Shown: positions 25,133 to 34,559, numbered from the stretch's first letter. The stretch is DNA of 64,000 nt from Evansella caseinilytica (GCF_900107275.1 NZ_FNPI01000008.1:1-64000), one strand, 5' to 3'. Numbers and translations: made by a program. The notes: a model not told the origin generated them from the sequence alone.

Positions 25133-27484
25133 TTAACTTAATTCCGTTTCCAGCTCGTCGATTCTCCGTTCGACATATTCCGTATCCTTCCGCGCGTGAA
25201 ACGTCTCCGCCTTCTCAATGATGACCGCCGTGTTGTACTCGGGTATCTGCGAATATTTTTCGAAAACTCCCTTCGGCATCAGCACATTCCCTTCCGGCCA
25301 GTATACTTGGATATTGCCGCGGCGGGTATCCGCAAACCGCGCCCGTCCGTAGAAGACACCACCTCGGTTGTATACGACAATCGCTTCCCCTTGACGAATG
25401 TCCAGTTCCCTTGCATCCGCCTCATGGATGAGTATATCGCTCCGATCCGCGTGATTATTCGGATCAACCCTCCCGTAAATCATCGAATTAAATTGTTTAC
25501 CACGCCGGGTGGTTACGTAAAAATGACCTTCTTTTTTCCGCAGTTCAGGTAGTTGAATCGGTAAAAGCCGGCCGCGCTCATCAGAAGTTGGACATTTGCC
25601 GTTTTCACACAGCTGGGGACCACCCCATTGAAATACATCACCGGACTTGCTCAAATGTTGAATTCCGTCATAGTTTGGGTTGGCCGTCGCGATTTCCCGG
25701 CGAATCTGCCCAGCCGACTTAAAATCAATGAGCTCCTTTTGCGCCGCTTTCACGCGCCCTGCCACATCAGCATAGATTTTCCATTCCGCGCGCGCTTCCC
25801 CGATCCGCGGTCCGGCGATTTCCGGTGAAAAGTACACCATTCTTTCTGTGGATGTAGATGTCCCCCCGCCCGGTTGCTCGTAGCGCGTCATTGCCGGCAG
25901 GACGATGACTTCCTCCTTTGCGTCAACAAGGGTCGAGGTGTTCAAAATAATGTCCTGGTGAATCCGAACCTCGACATTTGCCAAGCATTGGCGAACAAAA
26001 TCTGGGTTCGGCATCGTTTCCAAAAAGTTACCGCCGCTTGTATAAAACACTTTCAACTTTCGTTCGTGTTGGGAAGACAGCAAGGCGTTTTCCAGGGAAA
26101 CGCCCACCGTATCTCCTTGCCAATCCGGAATGGAAAAACCCCAAAGCTGCGCCAGGCGTTTCCGATTTTCGGCATCGAATTCGCCGCCAGGAAGGACAAA
26201 CGGATCCGCTCCCATCTCGCCGGCTCCCTGTACGCCGGAATGCCCGCGAATCGGCATCACCCCGGTTTTTTCACGGCCAATAAAGCCGCGAAGCATTGCC
26301 AGGTTGGCTACTTGCGAAACGTTGTCCGTCCCGAAGCGGTGCTGCGTCAGCCCCATGGACCAGACAAACACCCCTGTTTTTGCTTTGGCGAGGGTGTTGG
26401 CAAGCGCTTTCATTTTTGCTTTCGATAATCCTGAAGATGCTTCCAAAGCCGGCCAGCTTAATTTTTCCACGAAGCGTCTCAGTTCTGTATAGCCGCTTGT
26501 GTGCTCATTGACAAACTGGTGATCAATTGCCGAACCCCGTTTTTCACGTTCCATTTCAAACCAATACTTCATGACACCGTTCATGAAGGCGATGTCCCCG
26601 CCGATATTCACCTGGTAAACATCGTCGGCAAGCTTTGTCCCAAACAAGGCGCTTTCAGGTATTGACGGTATCCAATACTTATCCATGGACGGCTCGTAGT
26701 ACGGGTTAATGACAATGATTTTCGTTCCTTGCCGCTTTGCCGCATACATATACTTCGTGGACACAGGCTGGTTGTTTGCGGCAACGGAGCCCCAGAAAAC
26801 AAGGACGTCGGTTCCAATCCAGTCTTTATAGCTGCAGCTGGACGCCCCAATGCCGAGAGAACGCTTCAACCCGGTTTTACTCGGCGAATGGCAGATGCGT
26901 GACGAATTGTCAATATTGTTCGTGCCGAGGAAGCGGGCAGCTTTGGCGGCTGCATAATATGATTCATTCGTTATTCCGCGCGAAGTAAGGAAGAACGCAA
27001 GCTGCTTCGGATCAATCGCTTTTATTTTTCGGGCAATTCGATCGAGCCCTTCATCCCATGTAATACGGGAAAACGCGGTCTCTCCCGGCTTTCTGGAAAG
27101 TGGATACGGGAGACGTCCGAGCTGTCTGAGCCCGCTGCTGCCGAGCTTTTGCAGTTCTACGACATCCTGATGAAGAACTTCTTCCTTTATCGCCGGCATT
27201 GTGTTGAGACGAAGAACGTTGAGACGGGTCGTACAGAGGTGAGGTCCGGCGAGTGTCTCGTCTTTTAAACCAGCCACGCCCAAAGCACAGCCGTCACATA
27301 CGCCTCGGGTCAGTATCCGCGTCGCATACGGCAGGCTATCCTTGTTTTCCCATATTGCTTTTGCTGTTTCCCTGATATGCTTCGGCTTCACTTTTCCGAG
27401 CCCAAAAGGCACCCAGCTTACCCAATGGCTCGGATCCGGTGTTTTCGGCAATTTTATTCGTCCGTTATCATGCGTTTTCCCCAA
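25133..27484 (-). CDS. Molybdopterin oxidoreductase, FdhF/YdeP family
   Basis: 783 residues. Oxidoreductase with a bis-MGD molybdenum centre, related to formate dehydrogenase alpha subunits. An N-terminal CDGCALG motif occurs instead of a full CX2CX3C cluster set, followed by SRICHSPSKTGLKRSLG and RGHSGVQGAGEMG, and a C-terminal MGD-binding barrel (FYVTTRRGKQFNSMIYG). The natural start appears to be TTG 27484 (AAAGGGGGA upstream); the frame can be extended through palindrome C2 to 27526, which is unlikely. Electron acceptor and true substrate are not evident; YdeP homologues are tied to acid resistance. Confidence 0.87.
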   Translation of the reverse strand: MGKTHDNGRIKLPKTPDPSHWVSWVPFGLGKVKPKHIRETAKAIWENKDSLPYATRILTRGVCDGCALGVAGLKDETLAGPHLCTTRLNVLRLNTMPAIKEEVLHQDVVELQKLGSSGLRQLGRLPYPLSRKPGETAFSRITWDEGLDRIARKIKAIDPKQLAFFLTSRGITNESYYAAAKAARFLGTNNIDNSSRICHSPSKTGLKRSLGIGASSCSYKDWIGTDVLVFWGSVAANNQPVSTKYMYAAKRQGTKIIVINPYYEPSMDKYWIPSIPESALFGTKLADDVYQVNIGGDIAFMNGVMKYWFEMEREKRGSAIDHQFVNEHTSGYTELRRFVEKLSWPALEASSGLSKAKMKALANTLAKAKTGVFVWSMGLTQHRFGTDNVSQVANLAMLRGFIGREKTGVMPIRGHSGVQGAGEMGADPFVLPGGEFDAENRKRLAQLWGFSIPDWQGDTVGVSLENALLSSQHERKLKVFYTSGGNFLETMPNPDFVRQCLANVEVRIHQDIILNTSTLVDAKEEVIVLPAMTRYEQPGGGTSTSTERMVYFSPEIAGPRIGEARAEWKIYADVAGRVKAAQKELIDFKSAGQIRREIATANPNYDGIQHLSKSGDVFQWGGPQLCENGKCPTSDERGRLLPIQLPELRKKEGHFYVTTRRGKQFNSMIYGRVDPNNHADRSDILIHEADARELDIRQGEAIVVYNRGGVFYGRARFADTRRGNIQVYWPEGNVLMPKGVFEKYSQIPEYNTAVIIEKAETFHARKDTEYVERRIDELETELS

Positions 27485-27507
27485 AATCGCATCCCCCTTT
27501 CCCGGGG

Positions 27508-27545
27508 GGACCTGGGGTGTGAACAAAAGTTCACACCCCAGGTCC
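27508..27545. repeat. Palindrome C2 (GGACCTGGGGTGTGAAC family)
   Basis: Perfect 17-bp arms around AAAA, 24 bases upstream of the oxidoreductase start, within its 5' untranslated region. Identical core to C1. Confidence 0.85.
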
Positions 27546-27737
27546 CTGACAAAAATGTGAACAATACTTTTATACTATTTATATAGTGTTTTCCTGATTT
27601 TATTATAGCATTTCGCTGCGGTGAAACCTACCGGGCATGTATATAAAATGCTTTCTTGCCTTAAAAAATCCGAAGCTCTGAAAGCTCCGGATTTGTCCAT
27701 CAGTTATTTCTCTCCATCAGTCTGCTAAGTCCATGAC

Positions 27738-28502
27738 TTATCGGTCGTTATCATCCTTCAGCACCCATTTGCGGATCGCAACGGCGACGCCATCATCATC
27801 GTTGGTAGCCGTTACCCAGTCGGCTACTTTCTTCACTTTCTCCTGGGCATTGCCCATTGCCACTCCGATACCGGCTTCTCTGATCATCGTATAATCATTC
27901 AGGCTGTCTCCCATGGCAATGACGTTATCCATCGTTATTCCGAGAAGGCTACACACTTTTTTCAGCCCATTGGCTTTGTTAATACCTGCGGCGTTGACCT
28001 CGAGATTGGAAGGATTGGAGTTACTTATTTCGAGCGCATCATTTTCCGCAAGAATCGCCCGTACCGTTTTCAGAACAACCCCATCGCTGATATCAAACCC
28101 AAACTTTAACCACTCATGGGCATAAATATCCTCAGGAAATTCCTCGTACCACACTTTGTCGGTGGAAATAGCCCAAAAATCCGTTTGATACTCGTTTCGT
28201 AAATTCCACATTAATTGAATATCTTCGTGCTTCAACGAATTTCTCTCCACAAGCTTTTTTTCTTTATCCCAAATTTCTCCCCCATTAACCGTCACAAGAT
28301 AAGAGGTGAGATTTAACGAATCGGCATGCTCACGGCATGTTGCCAGAGAGCGGCCTGTGCTTAAAACAACGTGGATATCCTTATCCATCGCTGCCTGAAT
28401 GGCTACCCGGTTAGCCTCGGAAACAGTATGATCCCTGTTTAGAAGTGTTCCATCCATATCCAATGCAATCAATTTAATTTGTTTTTCATATAAGCTTGTC
28501 AC
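27738..28502 (-). CDS. Cof-type HAD-IIB phosphatase
   Basis: 254 residues. Haloacid dehalogenase superfamily, Cof subfamily with a C2 cap; hydrolyses small phosphorylated metabolites. Motif I DMDGTLLNRDH, motif II STGR, motif III Lys region (INKANGLK), motif IV GDSLNDYTMIREAG are all intact. The frame opens at TTG 28514 with no spacing to a ribosome site; GTG 28502 after GAAGG with five bases fits better, so I used it. Substrate unknown. Confidence 0.87.
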   Translation of the reverse strand: MTSLYEKQIKLIALDMDGTLLNRDHTVSEANRVAIQAAMDKDIHVVLSTGRSLATCREHADSLNLTSYLVTVNGGEIWDKEKKLVERNSLKHEDIQLMWNLRNEYQTDFWAISTDKVWYEEFPEDIYAHEWLKFGFDISDGVVLKTVRAILAENDALEISNSNPSNLEVNAAGINKANGLKKVCSLLGITMDNVIAMGDSLNDYTMIREAGIGVAMGNAQEKVKKVADWVTATNDDDGVAVAIRKWVLKDDNDR

Positions 28503-28543
28503 AATTACCTTCAACCCTTCTTCATGCTAGTCTAAAAATGTGC

Positions 28544-28693
28544 GTTCAAAAAGGAGGACATACCAAAGGCAAGAAGAACGAGGCGCGGCCGCTGTGAGTA
28601 GCGGAGCGCACACGATACGTACGTGCGCAGTGAAGAAGCAACGGCTAATGTTGAAATTGGTCGGCGCTGTTTCCCGGGCTTTTGTACATCCTC
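28544..28693. repeat. Family B repeat, copy B2
   Basis: Begins GTTCAAAAAGGAGGACA and ends CCCGGGCTTTTGTACATCCTC; internal GGCGCGGC, GTACGTGCGCAG and GGCGCTGTTTCCCGG. About 150 bp, shares order and ends with 32349-32489. Confidence 0.8.
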
Positions 28694-28776
28694 TATTATA
28701 AAAATACCATAAAGCTCGCTGTATAGCCAAAAGATTCCGTCATTCAGTTGACTACGAACACGCACACAGCCATTGC

Positions 28777-30033
28777 TCAAACTTTTAAGCTGCTTGTTCC
28801 TTCAGTCACCACACCAATTGGCAAGTACACTTTCACTTCTGTCCCTTGTCCTTCCACACTCGAAATTTCTGTTTCTCCGCCATGCTCCCGGATGATATTA
28901 ATACTGAGCATCAAACCCAGGCCGGTCCCGTTTTCCTTCGTTGTATAAAAACGCTTACCAAGATTGGCCAGCTTTTCTTGCGGAATACCGATCCCTTCGT
29001 CGATAATCTGAACAAGGACTCGGTCATGATTTTTCTTTATTTTCACATAAATATAGCCGTCACTTACCATCGCTTCAATCGCATTCTTTAACAAATTTAA
29101 AAACACTTGCTTCAGCTTGTTTTCCTCACAACGAACGTTTACCCCTGCAAGACTTTCCTCATATTCAAGCAGAATTTGAACATTATGCAGGATTGCCTGT
29201 GTCTTTGCAATGGTAATTACCGTTTCCATCATCGGGAGCAGCGGCTTCGTTTGAAAATTCAGTTCCTTCGGTTTTGCCAATAGCAGCAATTCATTGACAA
29301 TTAAATTAATTCTCTCGATTTCCGACGCCATAATTTCCTTATACGAAGCAATTGTTTTGTCCTTGTCTTCCATGAGCTGCAGAAATCCTTTCAGACTTGT
29401 CAGCGGGTTCCGAATTTCATGAGCAACACCTGCGGCCAACTCCCCAATGACTGACAGCTGTTCCGAATGGCGGAGCTGCCTTTGATTCTGCTTTAACTCT
29501 GTTATATCTTTTATCATAATTCCATACCCTTGTTCCTTTTGAAAACAAACGGACTGATAGCTTAATTTGACATCCACCGTCGATTCTCCGTCTGTTTTCA
29601 ACTGGCTGAAGAAATGCCCCTCCCCGGGAATGTCGCCAAGAAACAACTCATCATTTCCGATAAAGAAACTGCTGAAGGATTTCCCGATCAGCTCCCGCTG
29701 CGACTGCACCCCGGTTAGCTCCACCGTTTTCCGATTGGCATAGCGGATTTTATTTCCGACAATAAACAGGATAGGCGCGGGCATTCCATCAAGAAAGAGC
29801 AAATACTCTCTTACTTTTTCCCGGTATTCTTTCATCTTGTCTGCCTCTGTCTTTTTTTCAAAAATATCTTTGATGATGCAGAGGCTCAGCAAGATAATTG
29901 ACACCGGCAGCAGCCAAGCGGCCCGGCTCAAAAATACATAGCCAAGTAAACTTATCATAATACCTAATAATACGAATAAGTTTAGAGTACCCCGATCTTT
30001 TGTTTTCTTCATGACCGTTTCTATCCAATGCAC
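28777..30033 (-). CDS. Sensor histidine kinase (sporulation-kinase-like)
   Basis: 418 residues: two N-terminal helices (about 18-58), a PAS domain (about 70-170), the phosphoacceptor helix GVAHEIRNPLTSLKGFLQLM with His near 203, and an ATPase domain with the N box (NLLKNAIEAM), G1 (DEGIGIP) and G2 (GTGLGL). The PAS plus EIRNPLTSLKGFLQL composition resembles KinB/KinE-type kinases feeding the Spo0 phosphorelay. No response regulator lies nearby, which also fits an orphan phosphorelay kinase. GTG start 30033 after GGGGGAG, directly behind a terminator-like hairpin. Confidence 0.9.
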   Translation of the reverse strand: MHWIETVMKKTKDRGTLNLFVLLGIMISLLGYVFLSRAAWLLPVSIILLSLCIIKDIFEKKTEADKMKEYREKVREYLLFLDGMPAPILFIVGNKIRYANRKTVELTGVQSQRELIGKSFSSFFIGNDELFLGDIPGEGHFFSQLKTDGESTVDVKLSYQSVCFQKEQGYGIMIKDITELKQNQRQLRHSEQLSVIGELAAGVAHEIRNPLTSLKGFLQLMEDKDKTIASYKEIMASEIERINLIVNELLLLAKPKELNFQTKPLLPMMETVITIAKTQAILHNVQILLEYEESLAGVNVRCEENKLKQVFLNLLKNAIEAMVSDGYIYVKIKKNHDRVLVQIIDEGIGIPQEKLANLGKRFYTTKENGTGLGLMLSINIIREHGGETEISSVEGQGTEVKVYLPIGVVTEGTSSLKV

Positions 30034-30056
30034 TGTAATACTCCCCCTATTATTAT

Positions 30057-30096
30057 AGAAAAAAGACCTAACTTCCTGTCATATGGATGTTAGGTC
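30057..30096 (-). terminator. Terminator-like hairpin directly upstream of the kinase gene
   Basis: Minus-strand GACCTAAC / GTTAGGTC stem followed by TTTTTTC, then TATAATAATAGGGGGAG and the GTG. Either ends an upstream transcript or attenuates the kinase gene. A similar hairpin is at 31433-31469. Confidence 0.65.
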
Positions 30097-30116
30097 ATGC
30101 TTGACTCGTATCATTT

Positions 30117-30299
30117 TCATGATCTGTTCAATACATTTACCACATTATTACAATCACAACTATTCATCTGTAATTGTTCCACAACGGTCATCGACCTTTG
30201 TGCATTCCTTCCGATTCCGCTGGAAGGCAACAGAATAAACAGCAGGCAAAAGAACCCGCTCGCCGACAACATCGGTTGAATAAAAGAGCCGTTATACAT
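30117..30299 (-). CDS. Possible small membrane protein, 60 residues
   Basis: MYNGSFIQPMLSASGFF opens a frame with one hydrophobic segment and a C-terminal MNSCDCNNVVNVLNRS. AAGGAAA lies eight bases before the ATG, supporting translation, and a terminator follows. I recognise no family. It could be a real small gene or a chance frame. Confidence 0.4.
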   Translation of the reverse strand: MYNGSFIQPMLSASGFFCLLFILLPSSGIGRNAQRSMTVVEQLQMNSCDCNNVVNVLNRS

Positions 30300-30368
30300 C
30301 TACGATTTTCCTTCTCAGCATCATGACTGCATGACTGATGATCATTCATATCTCACCTTTATAGGAGA

Positions 30369-30488
30369 TGTTCAAAAAAACGGAGATACAGTACCGACGA
30401 ATTTTTTCGTTACGTTGTCTCTCCGCTGCTCACCCACTGCAGCCCCTTAATGCTTCTTGCTTCTATACTATGTCCGCCTTTTTGAACA
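30369..30488. repeat. Family B repeat, divergent copy B3
   Basis: 120 bp bounded by TGTTCAAAAAAACGGAGA and TTTTTGAACA inverted ends; internal CGTTACGTTGTCTCTCCGCTG and GCTCACCCACTGCAG align in order with the reverse complement of 32349-32489. A truncated sixth trace (GTTCAATAAGACCAGGAAAC) is at about 30645-30680. Confidence 0.65.
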
Positions 30489-30694
30489 CATACATAACTG
30501 TTTGTTTCCAACAGCTCCGTTAACAGTGATAGCATAAATGATAATAATCGCCATTATAAACGATTACCTGCTTTTATGTTACCACAGGGGAATAATACCA
30601 TCAAAGGTAATTTTATAATCGTGGATGTATAATTATTAGAGGTTGTTCAATAAGACCAGGAAACAGTGCCTGGCCGTTATCAAAACAAACGCTG

Positions 30695-31393
30695 TCATTG
30701 GAGAAAAATCGTAATATAATTTTTATCCTTCACGTAATCCTCCATAAGGAATATATCACGAATCTCCCTGTTAAAAACCATTTGAAAATGTTTTTCATGG
30801 CGATAAAACTGTTGCTTCATCTCCAAGGACATGGCATTCAATATATCTGCGTAGCCCTTCTCATACAATAGCTGCTCTGACGGAGGCATAAGTCCGGTGC
30901 ATTCAATAACACAAATATGCTGGTTGACGTTTTGAATGGTTATTTCCGCCGGCACTTTCCGAAGTTCATAATAAACATGACGCACCTTTTCAATCAGGAA
31001 AGGCTGGAATTGCTGGTCAAGCGAAAAATCGTTGATTCTACCTGGCATTTGATTTTGCAGCAGCAAGATAGCCCCATTATTATTCTCATAATTCCAATCA
31101 TGAAAAAAACGCTGGTAGCTTGCCCCCAACACCGCGGCTACTTCCTCCAGAAACTGTCCAAGAATCGCTTCCATAATGACAGAGCGGAAGGATGCCGCAA
31201 GTTTTTTCTCATCTTTTTCAAGCAGCACCTCTTCGGCAGGTGTTTTAAAGTTTTTTACATGTACGATGAACAGATTGTCATGTATTGTGCAGAAGCAGGC
31301 TTCCGGTCCTTTCCCAAACTTTTTCTTTATTAGCTTGCTAAGATAACTGCTCAAAGATGTTAATTCCTTTTGTCTTTTTTTAGCTTCAATCAT
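30695..31393 (-). CDS. DUF2294 family protein, two domains
   Basis: 232 residues with two related halves. The first begins SSYLSKLIKKKFGKGPEACFCTI, the second around residue 125, each with the strand-helix pattern and closing LEEVAAVLG / LEMKQQFY type helices of DUF2294. These are cytosolic proteins of unknown role found in spore formers. AGGAGGAAAG precedes ATG 31393. A hairpin with a U run lies immediately upstream, as for the kinase gene, so both may share a leader-type control. Confidence 0.8.
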   Translation of the reverse strand: MIEAKKRQKELTSLSSYLSKLIKKKFGKGPEACFCTIHDNLFIVHVKNFKTPAEEVLLEKDEKKLAASFRSVIMEAILGQFLEEVAAVLGASYQRFFHDWNYENNNGAILLLQNQMPGRINDFSLDQQFQPFLIEKVRHVYYELRKVPAEITIQNVNQHICVIECTGLMPPSEQLLYEKGYADILNAMSLEMKQQFYRHEKHFQMVFNREIRDIFLMEDYVKDKNYITIFLQ

Positions 31394-31432
31394 CTAGAAT
31401 ACTTTCCTCCTGCGAAATACTTCCAATTAAAC

Positions 31433-31469
31433 AAAAAAGACCCAACCTCATTCAAAATGAAGTCAGGCC
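31433..31469 (-). terminator. Terminator-like leader hairpin upstream of the DUF2294 gene
   Basis: Minus-strand GGCCTGACTTCAT / ATGAGGTTGGGTC (13 pairs with G-U) followed by TTTTTTG, about 30 bases before the ribosome site. Confidence 0.55.
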
Positions 31470-32348
31470 ATGGATAAGACGTTAATATAACAATATTCTT
31501 CCATTTACCATTAAATAAAATGTTATGTATATATTATGTGCAGTAAAACTTTCTGCTCACCGAATACAGCGCCAATGAGTAAATAAAAGTGATTAATGAC
31601 AGCTAGACATTAATCAACGTTATCATAACATATCTTAATTGTCATTACAATCCACGGCCAGGAATCATTACTATATTCAGTTCTAAAATATTTGTTGGAG
31701 ATGTGCTGATCAAGCACGACATTATGTGTTTTCAATAAGTTTACGTTTGTCCTCTCCCGGTGATCAAGTGTGGTGCATGACAGGATCACAGTATTTACTA
31801 TATCTGCCCCCTCAGGTTCATTACATTGATATGGAGATAAAAATGCTTCCTCGCTAAATCATGTGGAAAGGAAGAATAGACTTGGAGATTTTATATGGAG
31901 TGGCGGGCATGATCGCATGAATAGCGAAAGCCAATATCCCATGATACTGGTGGCTTGGCTAGTGTGTCATGCCCGCAGAGGCTCCATGTCAAATCGACGA
32001 TGTTTCTATAATTTTTTCTCTATTCTCATACCAAATAGCGAAGAGCCATAAAAATATCGTGGTCATAGATGTCTTATAGTGTTTGTTGAAAAAAATCGTT
32101 TTTTTATCTTTATGTACAAATACAAAGCATGAAGTTCCAGCTTGAAGGGTTGAAAAGTCATCAATGAAGCTAGTTTTGAATTTCCTTCTTCATTATTATT
32201 TATATCATAATCACACTTAATATTCTAAGATAACGAATGAGATACGAAGCTATCATTCTATGCAGACAAAATAAGGGTACACGTTTAGTTATTGAAAAAT
32301 CGTCGTTTCCCGACATTTTCCTAAAATAGTGGTTTTATTATAATGCTA
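31470..32348. other. Intergenic, about 880 bases without a gene
   Basis: AT-rich; nothing coding is convincing. The only clear structure is the long hairpin at 31895-31987, listed separately; a 62-codon plus frame over it (31863-32051) is most likely incidental. Confidence 0.5.
31895..31987. ncRNA. Candidate structured RNA, long imperfect hairpin
   Basis: Nested arms: ATGGAG/CTCCAT (31895-31900, 31982-31987), GCGGGCATGA/TCATGCCCGC (31903-31912, 31967-31976), ATAGC/GCTAG and AAGCCA/TGGCTT (31928-31933, 31951-31956). About 93 nt. I do not recognise a known RNA family. It may be a small RNA or a mobile-element remnant. Confidence 0.45.
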
Positions 32349-32489
32349 GTTCAAAAAGGAGGACACAAGAAGGTCGAGGCGCGGCAGACTCGAGCAGCGC
32401 AGCGTACACAGCACGTACGTGAGCAGCGCAGAGGCAACGCAACGATGAGATTCGCAGGCGCTGTTTCCCGGACTTTTTGAACTTCCTCT
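32349..32489. repeat. Family B repeat, copy B4 (best preserved)
   Basis: 141 bp from GTTCAAAAAGGAGGACA to GGACTTTTTGAACTTCCTC; inverted ends share GTTCAAAAAG. Contains AGCACGTACGTGAGCAG and GGCGCTGTTTCCCGG. Lies just upstream of the sspH gene. Confidence 0.85.
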
Positions 32490-32561
32490 TGAACTCGGTG
32501 GAATAGGACTTTCACCAGAAGCAAATGCTATGGATGACATTTTTCGCAGGAGGTTATGTGG

Positions 32562-32738
32562 ATGAATACACAACGAGCGAAGGAAATTGCCCTGTCGCCG
32601 GTCTTGGCCAATGTAGAGTACCAAGGATCACGCGTGTATATTCAAAATGTGGATGATTCGGGAATCGCAAGGGTTTATTCATTAAATGACCCGGGGCACG
32701 AATTTGATGTACAAGTAACTGATTTAACGGAAAAATGA
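32562..32738 (+). CDS. sspH: H-type small acid-soluble spore protein
   Basis: 58-residue minor SASP (MNTQRAKEIALSPVLANVEY...) made in the forespore. It matches SspH in length and in the conserved QRAKEI, NVEYQG.RVYIQ and VYSLNDP blocks. ATG 32562 was chosen over ATG 32556 because AGGAGG is eight rather than two bases away. GAATA and AATGCTA 18 bases apart just upstream could be a sigma-G-type promoter (weak). A paralogue lies at 59194. Confidence 0.9.
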   Translation: MNTQRAKEIALSPVLANVEYQGSRVYIQNVDDSGIARVYSLNDPGHEFDVQVTDLTEK

Positions 32739-32767
32739 ACGGATTCGCCCATTAAGGAATATGGACC

Positions 32768-32797
32768 ATAGGCACCGGAAAATGGGGCGGTGCCTAT
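32768..32797 (+). terminator. Terminator of the first sspH gene
   Basis: Perfect 10-bp stem ATAGGCACCG / CGGTGCCTAT with a ten-base loop, 30 bases past the stop; only a short pyrimidine tail (CTT) follows. Confidence 0.65.
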
Positions 32798-32945
32798 CTT
32801 CATGGCTGCTTGATGATGGATGTTTGTTTATGCCTCATCGATGCGCCAACGCGTTTGCGACTGTTCGCATCTCTTTGACGTGGTAGATTTTCTTACAACA
32901 GAATACAGCTGGATTTACGGCGTAATAAAAGTGTACAGAAAGAAA

Positions 32946-33000
32946 GGCGTTTAAAAGGGGAATCCTGCATTGCAGTTGGAAACACTTCCTTTTAAACGCC
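32946..33000. repeat. 55-bp hairpin with nested inner hairpin
   Basis: Perfect 13-bp arms GGCGTTTAAAAGG / CCTTTTAAACGCC, with CTGCATTGCAG folding in the loop. Lies between sspH and the argH 3' end. Probably a terminator-like or repeat element. Confidence 0.6.
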
Positions 33001-33052
33001 ATCGTTCAGTTTTGTGTGCATAAATATAAATTTTTAATGAATATCAGTGCAT

Positions 33053-33071
33053 AAAAGTGCCAGGCACTTTT
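33053..33071. repeat. Palindrome D2 (AAAAGTGCCAGGCACTTTT)
   Basis: Core of the 56-bp palindrome at 18956-19011. As there, it overlaps the stop codon region of a minus-strand gene (argH) and probably terminates it. Confidence 0.85.
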
Positions 33072-34446
33072 ACAAAGCCAGAGCTTGTTTTGCCAGATTG
33101 ATTTGTTCTTCTACCTGGTTTGGCGCTGTTCCGCCATAGCTGTCCCTTGCAGCTACGACATTTTCCGGAGCAAGGACATCGTATATATCTTCAGCAAACA
33201 GCGGGCTGAATTCCTGATATTCTTCCAAACGCAAGTCAAGCAAGAATTTATTTTGCTGGATCGCAAATAAGACAATTTTTCCGATAATTTCGTGCGCTTC
33301 GCGGAATGGCAGTCCTTTCGTCACCAAGTAATCGGCAATATCCGTGGCATTGGAATAATCCTGCTTCACCGCCTGCTTCATCCGCCGCTTGTTCACCGTC
33401 ATCGTTTCAATCATCGGCGCAAGCAGCTGGAGGGAGCCTTCCAATGTTTCCACAGTATCAAACATCCCTTCTTTGTCCTCCTGCATATCTTTATTATATG
33501 CTAATGGGAGTCCTTTCAGAACGGTTAACAGCCCCATCAGGTTTCCGTAGACTCGGCCGGTTTTGGCGCGGAGCAGTTCCGGAACATCAGGGTTTTTCTT
33601 CTGCGGCATAATGCTTGAACCGGTGCAGAAGGAATCGTCCAGCTCCACAAATTGAAATTCCTGACTGCTCCAGATCACAAGCTCTTCAGCAAGGCGTGAA
33701 ATATGCATCATCAATATCGCGCCTGCAGACAAAAATTCGAGGATGAAGTCGCGGTCGCTGACCGCATCCATGCTGTTCGGATAAACATGCTTAACGCCAA
33801 GAAGCTCGGCTGTCCGTTCCCGGTTAATCGGGAAGGTCGTGCCCGCCAGTGCCCCGGCGCCAAGCGGAAGCCAATCAATGCGGTCCAAGCTGTCTCCAAG
33901 GCGGGCTTTATCCCGTTCCAGCATCCAAAAATAGGCCATTAAATGATGGGCAAAGGAGACGGGCTGCGCCCGTTGTAAATGGGTATAGCCCGGTAGGATC
34001 GTGTCGATATTTTCCTCGGCTTGCTTTAGTATAGCAGCCTGCGTCGCCTCAATAAGTTCGATGATCGCTATCGTGTGATTTTTTAAATATAGGTGCATGT
34101 CGGTGGCAACCTGGTCGTTGCGGCTACGCCCTGTATGAAGCTTCCCGCCGACGGAGCCGATCTCATCGATGAGAAACTTCTCGATGTTCATGTGAATGTC
34201 CTCATTGGCTACGGAATATTGCAGTTCGCTGTTTTCCAGCTTTGCTTTTACAGCCAGAAGCCCGGCTTTGATCGTTTCCGCGTCCGCGGATGAAATGACG
34301 CCGCATTCGCCAAGCATCTGCACGTGAGCCAAGCTCCCGGCAATATCTTCCGCTGCCAGCTTCTGATCAAAGGAGATGGATGCCGTCAGCTCTTCCACCA
34401 GCTTGTTTGTTTCTTTTGTGAATCTTCCGCCCCACAGCTTTGCCAT
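33070..34446 (-). CDS. argH: Argininosuccinate lyase
   Basis: 458 residues; last step of arginine synthesis, splitting argininosuccinate to arginine and fumarate. The fumarase/aspartase signature [11 protein letters not shown] is present, as are [12 protein letters not shown] and the N-terminal [14 protein letters not shown]. The start is ATG 34446 with AAGGAGG upstream; the open frame to 34656 has read through from argG. Separated from argG by 113 bases holding palindrome C3, yet likely co-transcribed with it. Confidence 0.97.
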   Translation of the reverse strand: MAKLWGGRFTKETNKLVEELTASISFDQKLAAEDIAGSLAHVQMLGECGVISSADAETIKAGLLAVKAKLENSELQYSVANEDIHMNIEKFLIDEIGSVGGKLHTGRSRNDQVATDMHLYLKNHTIAIIELIEATQAAILKQAEENIDTILPGYTHLQRAQPVSFAHHLMAYFWMLERDKARLGDSLDRIDWLPLGAGALAGTTFPINRERTAELLGVKHVYPNSMDAVSDRDFILEFLSAGAILMMHISRLAEELVIWSSQEFQFVELDDSFCTGSSIMPQKKNPDVPELLRAKTGRVYGNLMGLLTVLKGLPLAYNKDMQEDKEGMFDTVETLEGSLQLLAPMIETMTVNKRRMKQAVKQDYSNATDIADYLVTKGLPFREAHEIIGKIVLFAIQQNKFLLDLRLEEYQEFSPLFAEDIYDVLAPENVVAARDSYGGTAPNQVEEQINLAKQALAL

Positions 34447-34480
34447 GACCGTTGCCTCCTTAGTGATATCCCTATGTCCG

Positions 34481-34519
34481 GGACCTGGGGTGTGAACAAA
34501 ATGTTCACACCCCAGGTCC
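34481..34519. repeat. Palindrome C3 (GGACCTGGGGTGTGAAC family)
   Basis: 17-bp arms around a five-base loop (AAAAT) between argG and argH; otherwise identical to C1 and C2. In an operon it could cause partial termination or protect the upstream mRNA end. Confidence 0.85.
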
Positions 34520-34559
34520 TTGACGATTACGTGACAATTGTGTGAACTTGCGTTTTGTT

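Noticed and set aside
31863-32051. 62-codon plus-strand frame
   Set aside because: Covers a long hairpin and lacks a ribosome site with proper spacing; better explained as structured RNA.
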